A stretch of DNA of 64,000 bases from Vogesella indigofera (lineage in GTDB: Bacteria > Pseudomonadota > Gammaproteobacteria > Burkholderiales > Chromobacteriaceae): assembly GCF_028548395.1 (NCBI RefSeq), contig NZ_JAQQLA010000003.1:62001-126000 (forward strand), read 5' to 3'. Position numbers and translations under genes: made by a program. The notes under the pieces were generated by a model that worked only from the letters and a program-made list of their open reading frames with translations, was not told the DNA's origin and ran no database searches. Shown here piece after piece: positions 1 through 9,514 of this stretch (position 1 is its first letter; every line of letters starts with the position of its first letter).

Positions 1-1
1 G

Positions 2-574
2 CTGATCGTGCCGATCGGCGCCTGGGTGCTGCAGGAAGCCTGTCGTCAGACCAAGCTGTGGGCCGACCGTTGCGGCTTTGGCGGCCGGGTGGCGGTCAAC
101 CTGTCCGGGCGCCAGATCAAGTTCGGTAACATCGTGGAAACGGTGGCGCAGGTGCTGCAGCAGACCGGCCTGCCGCCCTCGCAGCTGGAGCTGGAGATCA
201 CCGAGAGCACGGCGATGGACAGCGACGGCGAGGTGATGAAGGCACTGGAAGGGCTGCGCGCGATGGGCATCACGCTGGCGATCGACGATTTTGGTACCGG
301 CTATTCCTCGCTGGCCTACCTCAAGCGCCTGCCGGTGCAGGTGCTGAAGATCGACCGCTCCTTCATCAAGGACCTGGATCGTGACAAGGACGATGCCGCC
401 ATCGCCTCGGCGGTGATTTCGCTGGGCCGCAGCCTGGGCTTGTCCATTGTGGCCGAGGGCGTGGAAACGCCGGCCCACCGCGCGTTCCTGATCGGCCAGG
501 GTTGTCATCAGGCGCAGGGCTACCTGTTCGGCAAGCCGCAAACCGCCGCCGATTTCCAGCACCTGCTGTGCTAG
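2..574 (+). CDS. EAL-domain c-di-GMP phosphodiesterase, C-terminal part
   Basis: The reading frame is open from the window edge, so the gene starts upstream and only the last 190 residues are seen. They form the second half of an EAL domain: the NLSGRQ segment, LELEITES (conserved Glu), the DDFGTGYSSL loop with two metal-binding Asp, the VLKIDRSFI lysine, AEGVET with the catalytic-loop Glu, and a closing QGYLFGKP. All metal and catalytic positions visible here are intact, so this is probably an active phosphodiesterase that hydrolyses cyclic di-GMP to pGpG. Proteins of this kind usually carry GGDEF, PAS or membrane parts upstream; none can be judged here. It ends next to a hairpin terminator and converges on serS. 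Confidence 0.9.
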   Translation: MIVPIGAWVLQEACRQTKLWADRCGFGGRVAVNLSGRQIKFGNIVETVAQVLQQTGLPPSQLELEITESTAMDSDGEVMKALEGLRAMGITLAIDDFGTGYSSLAYLKRLPVQVLKIDRSFIKDLDRDKDDAAIASAVISLGRSLGLSIVAEGVETPAHRAFLIGQGCHQAQGYLFGKPQTAADFQHLLC

Positions 575-599
575 CCGTTCCCAGCTAGGGCCGGACGCC

Positions 600-629
600 A
601 AAAAGCCGACGCGATGCGTCGGCTTTTTG
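600..629 (+). terminator. Rho-independent terminator after the EAL gene
   Basis: A strong GC-rich stem (AAAAGCCGACGC against GCGTCGGCTTTT, loop GAT) followed by a short T run lies 26 bases after the stop codon. A run of A on the left side means it could also work for the convergent serS transcript. Confidence 0.85.
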
Positions 630-632
630 CTG

Positions 633-665
633 CAAGGTTGGCCGCAGGCGTTGCGGCCAACCTTG
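633..665. repeat. Inverted pair of the TTGGCCGCA repeat
   Basis: Two copies of the repeat face each other (CAAGGTTGGCCGCA, five-base loop, TGCGGCCAACCTTG), a 14-bp perfect stem between the convergent EAL gene and serS. There is no T run on either side, so it is not a classical terminator by itself. It belongs to the dispersed repeat family described in the findings. Confidence 0.9.
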
Positions 666-674
666 TGCTCGGCG

Positions 675-2280
<1,606 letters not shown>

Positions 2281-2814
2281 GTGTCCAGAACTCATGTTAT
2301 GGCGCTGTGCCTTGCGGCAGCGGTGGTGGCGACCGGTTGCGCGCTACCGAAAGCGAATCAGGGGGTGTCTGTCAGCCAGACCACGCGGGGTGTCGAAATC
2401 CGCTCTTCCGATTCCATCCTGTTTGACTCCGGCCAGTATGAAGTGAAGACCTCGGCGCGACCGTTCCTCAACCAGGTGGCCGGCCTGCTGACCTCGCGAA
2501 CCAAGAGCAATGTACTGATCGAGGGTCATACCGACAGCGTCGGTGGCCGCGACTTCAACCAGGATCTGTCCGAGCTGCGCGCCTTGTCGGTGATGAAGGC
2601 GCTGGTCGATCGTGGCGTGCCCAAGACACGCATCAAGGCGCTGGGCTACGGCATGAGCCGGCCGCTGGCGGACAACGCGACCGAAGCCGGCCGCCAGATA
2701 AACCGCCGCACCGACATCATCATTCTCGGTGAGCGGCAGGAGAACCTGGGGCAGGATCCGTTCAAGGGCATGATCGACAGCGTGGTCAGCTTCGGCAAGG
2801 GCCTGTTCAAGTAA
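2281..2814 (+). CDS. OmpA-family peptidoglycan-associated lipoprotein
   Basis: The 177-residue product starts with a lipoprotein signal (MSRTHVMALCLAAAVVATGC, lipobox Cys at residue 20), so it should be lipidated and reach the outer membrane. The rest is one OmpA C-terminal domain of the Pal/YiaD type, from about ILFDSGQYEV to the end of RRTDIIILG. It includes the peptidoglycan-contacting signature GHTDSVGGRDFNQDLSELRA and the later Arg in QINRRTDI. It should tether the outer membrane to peptidoglycan. I chose GTG 2281 because AGGGGG lies 7 bases upstream and the signal peptide then has normal length; a TTG at 2254 in the same frame has no such site. No Tol genes are nearby, so it is a Pal-like paralogue, not pal itself. 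Confidence 0.88.
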   Translation: MSRTHVMALCLAAAVVATGCALPKANQGVSVSQTTRGVEIRSSDSILFDSGQYEVKTSARPFLNQVAGLLTSRTKSNVLIEGHTDSVGGRDFNQDLSELRALSVMKALVDRGVPKTRIKALGYGMSRPLADNATEAGRQINRRTDIIILGERQENLGQDPFKGMIDSVVSFGKGLFK

Positions 2815-2823
2815 TTCAACGCA

Positions 2824-2851
2824 ACGGCACTCGCCGGCGAGTGCCGTTTTC
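2824..2851 (+). terminator. Terminator after the OmpA-type lipoprotein gene
   Basis: A perfect 12-bp stem (ACGGCACTCGCC against GGCGAGTGCCGT) with no spare loop bases, followed by TTTT, separates the lipoprotein gene from the zinc-ribbon operon. The next gene starts only about 25 bases later, so that operon may depend on read-through or on a promoter inside this gap. Confidence 0.8.
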
Positions 2852-2874
2852 ATTTTGCAAAGTAAGGAATGTTC

Positions 2875-4530
2875 ATGGCTGATTGCCCCGCCTGCCACGC
2901 CGTCAATCGCGACAGTGCGCGTTTTTGTCTGAATTGCGGTCACGCGCTGCAGGCTGTACCGGCCACGCCGCCAGCGGCGCCGCCGGTCAGCGACAGTTGT
3001 GCCTGCCCGGCCTGCGGCGAGGAAAACCGTATCGGTCGCAAGTTCTGCAAACACTGCGGCAGTGCCATGTTGGCCGCAACGGATGCCGCCCCGGTGCTTG
3101 CTGCACCGCCAGCTGCGCCAGTTGTCTCGGCCATTGTGGTGGCGGCTGCCGATGCGCCAGCCAGTGCCGCCGCCGAAGAGGCCGCGGCCATCTTGCCGCT
3201 TGAGTCTGCTGTCGCGGTGGTCCGCGACGAGGACGGGGCACGGATGGAAGAGGAGGGACCCCAGGCAGTGCTGGCCAGCACCGAATCGGCGCCACTTGTT
3301 ACGGTGGCGCTCGCATCGGACGCGGAGTGTGTGGCCGTCGCGACCATCGCCGGCAGCGAGCCGCTGGCACCAGTCGTTGCCGCTGAAGCAGAGCTGGACA
3401 GTGACGCCGCGCCAGTGGTGCTTGCCGTGCCGGTCGCCGGCAACGAGCAGTCTTTGCTGGAAACAGCAGTGGTCGTTACCGAGGCCATTGTGCAGCGTGC
3501 ACCGGAGCCGGTGTGTGTGACCGCGGCTGTGCCCGAAGCACTGGCCATGCCGCCGTCTGTGGTGATGGCTGCGGAAAGTACTGTTGGCGTGGCCTCGGTC
3601 GCGGTGAGCACCAGCCAGTGGCAGGCACCCGTAGCCGCACCTGACTCTGTGGCATTGGCCTCCACGGTTAGCGAGAGCGTGGCGTCGCCTGCCCGTACGC
3701 CATCCCCGGCTGCTGTCAGCGCTGTTGCGCTGTTTGCCGAGCCGGCGGCGGCAGGGACGTCGCAGGTGTCCGCGGCTATCGATTCCGCAGTGATAACTTT
3801 GGCGGCAGGCGCGGTCACAACGGCGATACCGGCCGAGGCACCCGCCACGGCACGGCCTGTGGCACAACCGGCGCCAACACCGGCGGAGGCGCCCGAAGTG
3901 CAGCCTCGTGTCGTGCCAGCGCTGACCGCAGCCACGTTTGCGCCGGTCGTCACCGATAGCCGAAACGACACATTGCCGATACCTCTAAGCGCTGTATCGG
4001 AGGCGGCGGCCAATCCTAATAGCGTCGTTGCGGCCAACGTTGCGACGACCGTGGTGCCGACGGTGCGGCCGTGGTGGCACTGGGCGCTTGGCGCCCTGCT
4101 GCTGGGCATGACGGCGGCCGCGGTGATGCTGAGCGGCGTGTTCAGCAGCGGCGCTCAGCCGGCGGCGGCGACCGCGACCGCGTCGGAGCCGGCTGCAATT
4201 GCCTTGCAACCGGGCACCGGCCCGTTGCAGGAGCAGACCACGGTGCCGGCCGGCAGCAGTGCGGCGGCGGCGGTGGCGCCGGTAGTGACGCCGACGGTCG
4301 CGGCTCCGCCGGTGGTGAATGCGGCATCGGAGCCGACTCCCGCACCCGCTCCGGCGAACGATGAACTGGTGGTGCCCCAGCCGATGCCGGAGATCAAGCC
4401 GGCGACCAAGCCTGCCGCAGTAGCGCCGGCCGCCAAGACACCGCCGAAGAGCGAGGCGAAAGCCAGCAGCCAGCACGATGAAATCCGGCGCAAGAAAGAA
4501 GAACTGAAACGACAACTGGGCCTGCAATAA
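2875..4530 (+). CDS. Double zinc-ribbon membrane protein with long Ala/Val-rich linker
   Basis: First of three adjacent zinc-ribbon genes; function unknown. The 551-residue product begins with two zinc ribbons of identical spacing (Cys 4, 7, 18, 21 and Cys 44, 47, 58, 61; CxxC-10-CxxC). Then comes a very long low-complexity segment rich in Ala, Val, Pro, Thr and Glu (about 65-395), one membrane span (about 402-424), another Ala/Pro-rich stretch, and a short charged helical tail ending KKEELKRQLGLQ. The ribbons are probably cytoplasmic and the tail periplasmic, but orientation is inferred. I start at ATG 2875, 6 bases after TAAGGA; the ATG at 2869 would touch that site. The linker is exceptional in length and composition and may be poorly conserved. 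Confidence 0.75.
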   Translation: MADCPACHAVNRDSARFCLNCGHALQAVPATPPAAPPVSDSCACPACGEENRIGRKFCKHCGSAMLAATDAAPVLAAPPAAPVVSAIVVAAADAPASAAAEEAAAILPLESAVAVVRDEDGARMEEEGPQAVLASTESAPLVTVALASDAECVAVATIAGSEPLAPVVAAEAELDSDAAPVVLAVPVAGNEQSLLETAVVVTEAIVQRAPEPVCVTAAVPEALAMPPSVVMAAESTVGVASVAVSTSQWQAPVAAPDSVALASTVSESVASPARTPSPAAVSAVALFAEPAAAGTSQVSAAIDSAVITLAAGAVTTAIPAEAPATARPVAQPAPTPAEAPEVQPRVVPALTAATFAPVVTDSRNDTLPIPLSAVSEAAANPNSVVAANVATTVVPTVRPWWHWALGALLLGMTAAAVMLSGVFSSGAQPAAATATASEPAAIALQPGTGPLQEQTTVPAGSSAAAAVAPVVTPTVAAPPVVNAASEPTPAPAPANDELVVPQPMPEIKPATKPAAVAPAAKTPPKSEAKASSQHDEIRRKKEELKRQLGLQ

Positions 4531-4563
4531 GCCGCTCACTGCCATAACTGGAGAATGATCCTG

Positions 4564-5670
4564 ATGAAAATGTCGCAGCAACTTAAAAATACCGGCTCGC
4601 TGCTGGATGCTACCGAGGCGTTGGGCAACTGGCGGGCACTGACGCTGTTTGCGGCCAGCCTGCTGGGGGCGGCGCTGGTGTTCGGCGTGTTGGCCATGAC
4701 CCAAAGCGCTTTCGGTCTGTTCCTGGGGGCGCTGCTGTCGTGGCTGGTGGCGTTTTACGGCGTCAACGCGGTCGGCATCATGCTGATGGATGCCAGTCGC
4801 AACGGGCAGTCGCGCAAGATGGCGGCGGCGGTGATGGCGTCGTTGTTCAGTAGCCATCGCCTGCTGCTGGTCGGGCTGGTGGCGCTGGCTGGCATGCTGC
4901 TGCTGTTGCTGCTGGTCGCCATCGTGCTGCTACTGTGCAAGATTCCGCTGCTGGGGCCGCTGCTGTTCACCTTTGCGCTGCCGCTGACCGCCTTGCTGCT
5001 GGGTTTTGCCTTTTTCGCGCTGGCCTACGTGTTCTACCCACTGGCGGCGTCGGCGGTGTGGAGCGGCGCCTCGGTGCGTGAAACGCTGGTCAATCTGCTG
5101 GCAATCGCACGCCAGCGTCTGGTGTCGGTGGTGGTGAAGGAGCTGGTGCTGGCACTGGTGGTGCTGGTGTCGGCCGGCATTATCGGCGGCATCGTGTTTT
5201 CCGGGCTGGGCATGGTGATGAGCATGTCGGCCGGCATTCTGGGCGGCATCGATGGCCTGGGCATGCAGTCGATGGCGATGATGGCGATGGGCGGCATGGG
5301 TGAGGGCGGTGGCTATGTGATCGCCGGCGGGCTGGGTTCCTCGCTGCTGCTGGCGGCGGCGATGATCGTTCCGGGGCTGATCGCGTTGCAGGGCTGCTGC
5401 CAGATCTACCTGTCGTCGATTGACGGACTGGATGTCAGCGCTACCGAGCAGGAACTGGCGCGTCGCCAGCAACAGCTGGAGCAGAAGACGCAGCAGATCA
5501 AGCAGAAGATCGAGGAGCAAAAACAGCAACTGGCGACCGCGACACCGGCACCGGCTGCCGCCACCAATACCGCCATGGCTCTGCTGCATTGCCCGCACTG
5601 CAAGGCGCTGCTAGAAGACGCCGACGACCGCTTCTGCGGCGAGTGCGGCAAACCGGTAAAGGACGACTGA
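4564..5670 (+). CDS. Polytopic membrane protein with C-terminal coiled coil and zinc ribbon
   Basis: Second gene of the zinc-ribbon operon, 33 bases after the first; function unknown. The 368-residue product has several hydrophobic spans (about 25-80, 100-165, 190-225, 255-280) with a glycine/methionine-rich stretch near 225-255. A Gln/Glu/Lys coiled coil follows (about 290-325), and the protein ends in a zinc ribbon with Cys 343, 346, 358 and 361. So the ribbon is C-terminal here, whereas it is N-terminal in the two flanking proteins. Start choice: ATG 4564 lies 10 bases after GGAG; ATGs at 4555 and 4570 are in frame and cannot be excluded. The stop codon overlaps the next start (TGATG), which implies translational coupling. 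Confidence 0.75.
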   Translation: MKMSQQLKNTGSLLDATEALGNWRALTLFAASLLGAALVFGVLAMTQSAFGLFLGALLSWLVAFYGVNAVGIMLMDASRNGQSRKMAAAVMASLFSSHRLLLVGLVALAGMLLLLLLVAIVLLLCKIPLLGPLLFTFALPLTALLLGFAFFALAYVFYPLAASAVWSGASVRETLVNLLAIARQRLVSVVVKELVLALVVLVSAGIIGGIVFSGLGMVMSMSAGILGGIDGLGMQSMAMMAMGGMGEGGGYVIAGGLGSSLLLAAAMIVPGLIALQGCCQIYLSSIDGLDVSATEQELARRQQQLEQKTQQIKQKIEEQKQQLATATPAPAAATNTAMALLHCPHCKALLEDADDRFCGECGKPVKDD

Positions 5671-6752
5671 TGAGCCGCTTCTGCACCCAGTGCGGCACGG
5701 TCAACGAAACCGATGCCCGTTTTTGCGACGCCTGCGGCAAGCCGCTGAAGCCAAGAACGCCAGTGCCGGCGGCGACACCATCCGCTAGCGCGGCGATGGA
5801 ACTTGACACGCCGCTAACGCTGGCGTTGCCGGCCCGCCGCCTGCCGTGGCCATGGCTGGGTGGCGGCATCGCGCTGTTGCTGCTGCTGGCCGCGGCGGCC
5901 TGGTACTGGCTGCAGCCGCAAGAACCGTCCAAGGACGTGTTCATGGCGGCGATCAACCAGCATCTGTCTCAGCACGACGCCGATTACCGGCGCAAGGTGT
6001 GTCTGCGCAATCTGCCATATGGCAAGCAGTCGCTGGTGACCAGCCCGTTCGATCAGGCAAGCAACGCCTGGCTCGGCGAGCTGGTCAAGGCCGGCCTGTA
6101 TGCCGCGCCGCAAAAGATCAGCAACGGCTTCTTTGGCGAGCAGCTGGAATACCAGCAGACCGATCTGGCGCGGACGGCGGTGGTGGACGGTCGCCTGTGT
6201 GTCGGTAGCGGCATCGAGGCGGTGACGGTGACGCAGTGGTCGCCGCCGCAGACGATGGGCGAGTTGCTGGTGTCGCAGGTGCACTATGACTTCCAGCCGC
6301 GACAGCCGGTGGCGTGGCTGACGCCGGCCATCCGCCGCGAGCTGTTTGGCGAGGCGGGCAAGGGCGAGGCGCGCATCATGCTGCTGCGCAAGGATGGTCG
6401 CTGGCAGGTGGCCGACGATGGCGAGCGCCAGGCGCTGGAGGCGGCGGTATTCATGCAGGCACTGGCCAAGGAAGGCATCGAGCGTGCTGGCGAGCAGGCT
6501 AGCACCGGCCTGAAGGCGTGGCTGGGCCGCCTGTTCGGCCCGGCGGAGCCGTCGGCGGACGACATCTGGCAGGCGTTGCTGGACTATTCGCCGTTGCTGG
6601 CCGGCCAGCAGCAGGGCTACGCCAAGCAGGACTGCACCGCGCTGGCGCAGCAGCCGGAAACCTTCAGCTGCCGCATCCGTGTTGGCGGCAGCAGCGAGCG
6701 GGTGCTGCTGTCGAAGAACGGTGACGGCGGCTGGCAGCTGCGCCTGCCGTAA
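5670..6752 (+). CDS. Zinc-ribbon, single-span membrane protein with large C-terminal domain
   Basis: Third gene of the operon, overlapping the stop of the second; function unknown. The 360-residue product has an N-terminal zinc ribbon (Cys 5, 8, 19, 22), a short Pro/Ala linker, one membrane span (about 62-82) and a soluble region of about 275 residues that should lie in the periplasm. This layout resembles the TcaA-like design of Gram-positive bacteria (zinc ribbon, span, outer domains), but I see no clear sequence relation. The AAAGGA ribosome site lies inside the end of the upstream gene. Three membrane proteins with matching ribbons in one operon suggest one assembly at the inner membrane. 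Confidence 0.75.
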   Translation: MSRFCTQCGTVNETDARFCDACGKPLKPRTPVPAATPSASAAMELDTPLTLALPARRLPWPWLGGGIALLLLLAAAAWYWLQPQEPSKDVFMAAINQHLSQHDADYRRKVCLRNLPYGKQSLVTSPFDQASNAWLGELVKAGLYAAPQKISNGFFGEQLEYQQTDLARTAVVDGRLCVGSGIEAVTVTQWSPPQTMGELLVSQVHYDFQPRQPVAWLTPAIRRELFGEAGKGEARIMLLRKDGRWQVADDGERQALEAAVFMQALAKEGIERAGEQASTGLKAWLGRLFGPAEPSADDIWQALLDYSPLLAGQQQGYAKQDCTALAQQPETFSCRIRVGGSSERVLLSKNGDGGWQLRLP

Positions 6753-6794
6753 ACCGTCAGCGGGGCCATCACCCGATGGCTGGCCAGCCAAACA

Positions 6795-6834
6795 GCAAAG
6801 CGCCGCGTTTCAGTGTTGAAACGCGGCGCTTTGC
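6795..6834. terminator. Strong hairpin terminator after the zinc-ribbon operon
   Basis: A perfect 18-bp stem (left arm 6795-6812, right arm 6817-6834, loop GTGT) with internal AAA/TTT ends sits 42 bases after the operon stop and before the convergent rarA. It probably serves both strands, though no long T run follows. Confidence 0.75.
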
Positions 6835-6918
6835 ACAGGTGCTGACGGTCTGCCGATTGCTGCTGGCTAGTTACGGCTTGCCCGGCAGGCTGTCGGCGGC
6901 GGCGTCATTTTTGCCGGG

Positions 6919-8223
6919 CTATTTGGCGTCTTCGTCGAGCTGGCGTAGGAAGGCCAGCTTGTCGGCGATCTTGCTTTCCAGGCCGCGTGGCACCGGCTCG
7001 TACCAGTGCACATCTTCCAGGCCTTCCGGCATATAGGTTTCGCCCGCCGCGTAGGCGTGCGGCTCGTCGTGGGCGTAGCGGTAGTCGTGGCCGTAGCCCA
7101 GCTCTTTCATCAGCTTGGTCGGTGCGTTGCGCAGGTGTACCGGTACCGGCCGCGACTGGTCCTGCGCCACGAAGGCGCGCGCCGCGTTGTAGGCCTTGTA
7201 GCCGGCGTTGCTCTTGGCGGCGATGGCGAGGTAGATCACCGCTTGCCCCAGCGCCAGCTCGCCTTCCGGGCTGCCCAGCCGCTCGTAGGTGAGGGCGGCG
7301 TCGTTGGCGATCTGCATCGCGCGCGGATCGGCGAGGCCGATGTCTTCCCACGCCATGCGCACGATGCGCCGCGACAGGTAGCGCGGGTCGGCGCCGCCGT
7401 CCAGCATCCGGGAGAGCCAGTACAGCGCGGCGTCGGGGTTGGAGCCGCGCACCGATTTGTGCAGCGCGGAGATCTGGTCGTAGAAGGCGTCGCCGCCCTT
7501 GTCGAAGCGACGCGCGTTGACGCTGAGCACTTCGCCGAGGAAGGCGTTGTCGATGCGGCCAACCTTGCGTGCCAACGCCGCGGTGCGGGTCTGTTCCAGC
7601 AGGTTGAGGAAACGGCGCGCGTCGCCGTCGGCGTAGCCGGCCAGCGCGTCGCGGGCGTCGTCGTCAAACTGCAGTCCGTCCAGCGCGCCCTGCGCCGCGG
7701 CGCGGCGGAACAGCGCCAGCAGCTCGTCCTGGCTCAACGATTGCAGCACGTACACCTGTGCTCGTGACAGCAGCGCGGCGTTGACCTCGAACGACGGGTT
7801 TTCGGTGGTGGCGCCGATGAAGGTCAGCAGCCCGGACTCGACGAACGGCAGGAAGGCATCCTGCTGGCTCTTGTTGAAGCGGTGCACCTCGTCGACAAAC
7901 AGGATGGTGCGGCGGCCGCTGCGTTGCAACGTGGCGTGGGCGCGCTCCACCGCCTCGCGGATGTCCTTGACGCCGGACAGCACCGCCGACAGCGGGATGA
8001 AGTCGGCGTCGAAGGCGCTGGCGAGGATGCGCGCCAGCGTGGTCTTGCCGACGCCGGGCGGCCCCCACAGGATCATCGAGTGCGGCACTTGCGCCTCGAT
8101 CGCCATGCGCAGCGGCTTGCCGCTGCCGATCAGGTGTTGCTGGCCGATGACGTCGTCGAGCGAGGTTGGCCGCAGTGCTTCGGCCAGCGGCTTGTGGGGT
8201 TCTTTGGCAAACAGGTCGTTCAT
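6919..8223 (-). CDS. rarA: Replication-associated recombination protein A (AAA+ ATPase)
   Basis: The 434-residue product is of normal length for RarA/MgsA, the bacterial homologue of Mgs1/WRNIP1 that acts at stalled replication forks. Visible are the Walker A motif GPPGVGKT (54-61), Walker B ILFVDEVHRF (Asp 111, Glu 112), the sensor segment GATTENPSFEVN, and the C-terminal tetramerisation region with SRRIVRMAWEDIGLADP. The start (complement 8221-8223) gives MNDLFAKEPHKPLAEALRP, the usual RarA N-terminus. Two copies of the dispersed repeat lie inside the gene, at 7554 and 8166, in different reading frames (encoding KVGR and LRPT). Confidence 0.95.
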   Translation of the reverse strand: MNDLFAKEPHKPLAEALRPTSLDDVIGQQHLIGSGKPLRMAIEAQVPHSMILWGPPGVGKTTLARILASAFDADFIPLSAVLSGVKDIREAVERAHATLQRSGRRTILFVDEVHRFNKSQQDAFLPFVESGLLTFIGATTENPSFEVNAALLSRAQVYVLQSLSQDELLALFRRAAAQGALDGLQFDDDARDALAGYADGDARRFLNLLEQTRTAALARKVGRIDNAFLGEVLSVNARRFDKGGDAFYDQISALHKSVRGSNPDAALYWLSRMLDGGADPRYLSRRIVRMAWEDIGLADPRAMQIANDAALTYERLGSPEGELALGQAVIYLAIAAKSNAGYKAYNAARAFVAQDQSRPVPVHLRNAPTKLMKELGYGHDYRYAHDEPHAYAAGETYMPEGLEDVHWYEPVPRGLESKIADKLAFLRQLDEDAK

Positions 8224-8352
8224 GCGCTGATTTTACGTGCAAACCGGTATTTCTGCCGCGCTGATCGTGTGGCCATGCACGCCGCTGGCATGGCTGCGGG
8301 CAAGCAATGCTAGAATCCGGCGACTGTACCCCACCCTGCGAGTTTTCCGGCC

Positions 8353-9036
8353 ATGACCCCGATGCTGTCCCTGTTTGTGAGCAAATACCTGTTCGTGCTG
8401 GCGGCGCTGCTACCCATCATCAACCCGCCCGGACTGGTGCCGTTTTTCATCTCGCTGACCTCGCACAACAGCAATGCGCAGCGCGCGTTCCTGGCGCGGC
8501 GGATCGCGATCTACTGCTTCCTGCTGCTGCTGGGCAGCATGTATATCGGCGGTGTGGTGCTGGAGTTCTTCGGCGTGTCGCTGCCGGTGGTGCAGGTCTC
8601 CGGCGGCCTGCTGATCACCATTGCCGCCTGGCGCATGCTCAACGACGCGCCGGCGGAGGCATCGCCGCAGCTGGCGCAGGGCGAGCACCGCGAGGCGCTG
8701 AAGCAGCGTGCGTTCTATCCGCTGACCTTCCCGCTGACGGTGGGGCCGGGCTCGATTTCGGTGGCGATCACCATCGGCGCCTCGCTGACCGGTACCGGCT
8801 CCGCGCTGGCGCGCTACACCATCGCGCCGGTGGCCAGCCTGGCGGCGGTGGCCACCATCTGCCTGGCGATCTGGGTGTGTCTGCGCAATGCCGACAAGCT
8901 GTTCCGCTATCTGGGGCAGACCGGCTCGGTGGTGTTCCTGCGCCTGACCGCCTTCATCCTGCTGTGTCTGGGGGTGCAGATCATCTGGCTGGGACTGAGC
9001 GGGCTGCTGGAGCCGCTGCTGGCGGTACGGCGCTAA
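8353..9036 (+). CDS. MarC-family integral membrane protein
   Basis: The 227-residue product is very hydrophobic with about six membrane spans. It carries the family signature near the N-terminus (LLPIINPPGLVPFFISLT) and the matching second-half segment FYPLTFPLTVGPGSISV. It belongs to the MarC/UPF0056 family of inner-membrane proteins, whose transport role is unsettled; the old link to multiple antibiotic resistance in E. coli was not confirmed. ATG 8353 gives a normal N-terminus. The gene is followed closely by a copy of the dispersed repeat and a hairpin terminator. Confidence 0.88.
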   Translation: MTPMLSLFVSKYLFVLAALLPIINPPGLVPFFISLTSHNSNAQRAFLARRIAIYCFLLLLGSMYIGGVVLEFFGVSLPVVQVSGGLLITIAAWRMLNDAPAEASPQLAQGEHREALKQRAFYPLTFPLTVGPGSISVAITIGASLTGTGSALARYTIAPVASLAAVATICLAIWVCLRNADKLFRYLGQTGSVVFLRLTAFILLCLGVQIIWLGLSGLLEPLLAVRR

Positions 9037-9050
9037 AGGTTGGCCGCAAG
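9035..9050 (+). repeat. Single full-length copy of the dispersed repeat after the MarC gene
   Basis: AAAGGTTGGCCGCAAG starts at the stop codon of the MarC-family gene. It is unpaired, unlike the inverted copies elsewhere. Confidence 0.85.
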
Positions 9051-9060
9051 GAGATGACAG

Positions 9061-9082
9061 GGCGCGCTACGGCGCGCTTTTT
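9061..9082 (+). terminator. Terminator of the MarC-family gene
   Basis: Stem GCGCGC (9062-9067), loop TACG, stem GCGCGC (9072-9077), then TTTTT. It overlaps the last codons of the convergent SemiSWEET gene. Confidence 0.7.
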
Positions 9083-9348
9083 GCTGCCCGCGTGCGCACG
9101 ACCTCGCGCAGTTTCATGACCAGGATCACCGACGACAGCAGCAGCGTCAGCGCGTTGGCCAGCACCACCGGCAGCGCCGCGATGGAGAGGCCGTACAGCA
9201 GCCAAGTGCCGGTGCCGCACACGAACATCAGGTACATCGATAGCGAAATGCTGCGCGTGTCGCGGGTGCGCAGGGTGTGCAGCACCTGTGGCAAAAAGCT
9301 GCCGGTGGTGAGCAGGGCGGCGAGGTAGCCCAGTTGAGTGGTATCCAT
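9067..9348 (-). CDS. SemiSWEET sugar transporter subunit
   Basis: The 93-residue product is a single three-helix bundle of the MtN3/saliva (SWEET) family. It shows the PQ-loop segment TGSFLPQVLHTLRTRDTRSIS in helix 1 and GTGTWLLYGL in helix 2. Bacterial SemiSWEETs dimerise in the inner membrane to form a passive sugar channel; substrates described for the family include sucrose and glucose, and this one cannot be assigned. The length is typical. It stands alone, convergent with the MarC-family gene and divergent from the TSUP transporter. Confidence 0.9.
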   Translation of the reverse strand: MDTTQLGYLAALLTTGSFLPQVLHTLRTRDTRSISLSMYLMFVCGTGTWLLYGLSIAALPVVLANALTLLLSSVILVMKLREVVRTRAAKSAP

Positions 9349-9514
9349 AGCGTGCTACCGGGAAAGGTCTGGCGGTGAGAGAAGGGCTTGCCGTTCATTC
9401 TGCGGCAGCGGTGCTTGTAAGCGAAGCACTACATCGCCGCGGCAGCCGCGGAACAGGCTGTTCTGTTGCGGCGCTGGCAGCGAGGGGTACAATGGCCGGC
9501 TTGCCTCGTCCGGA

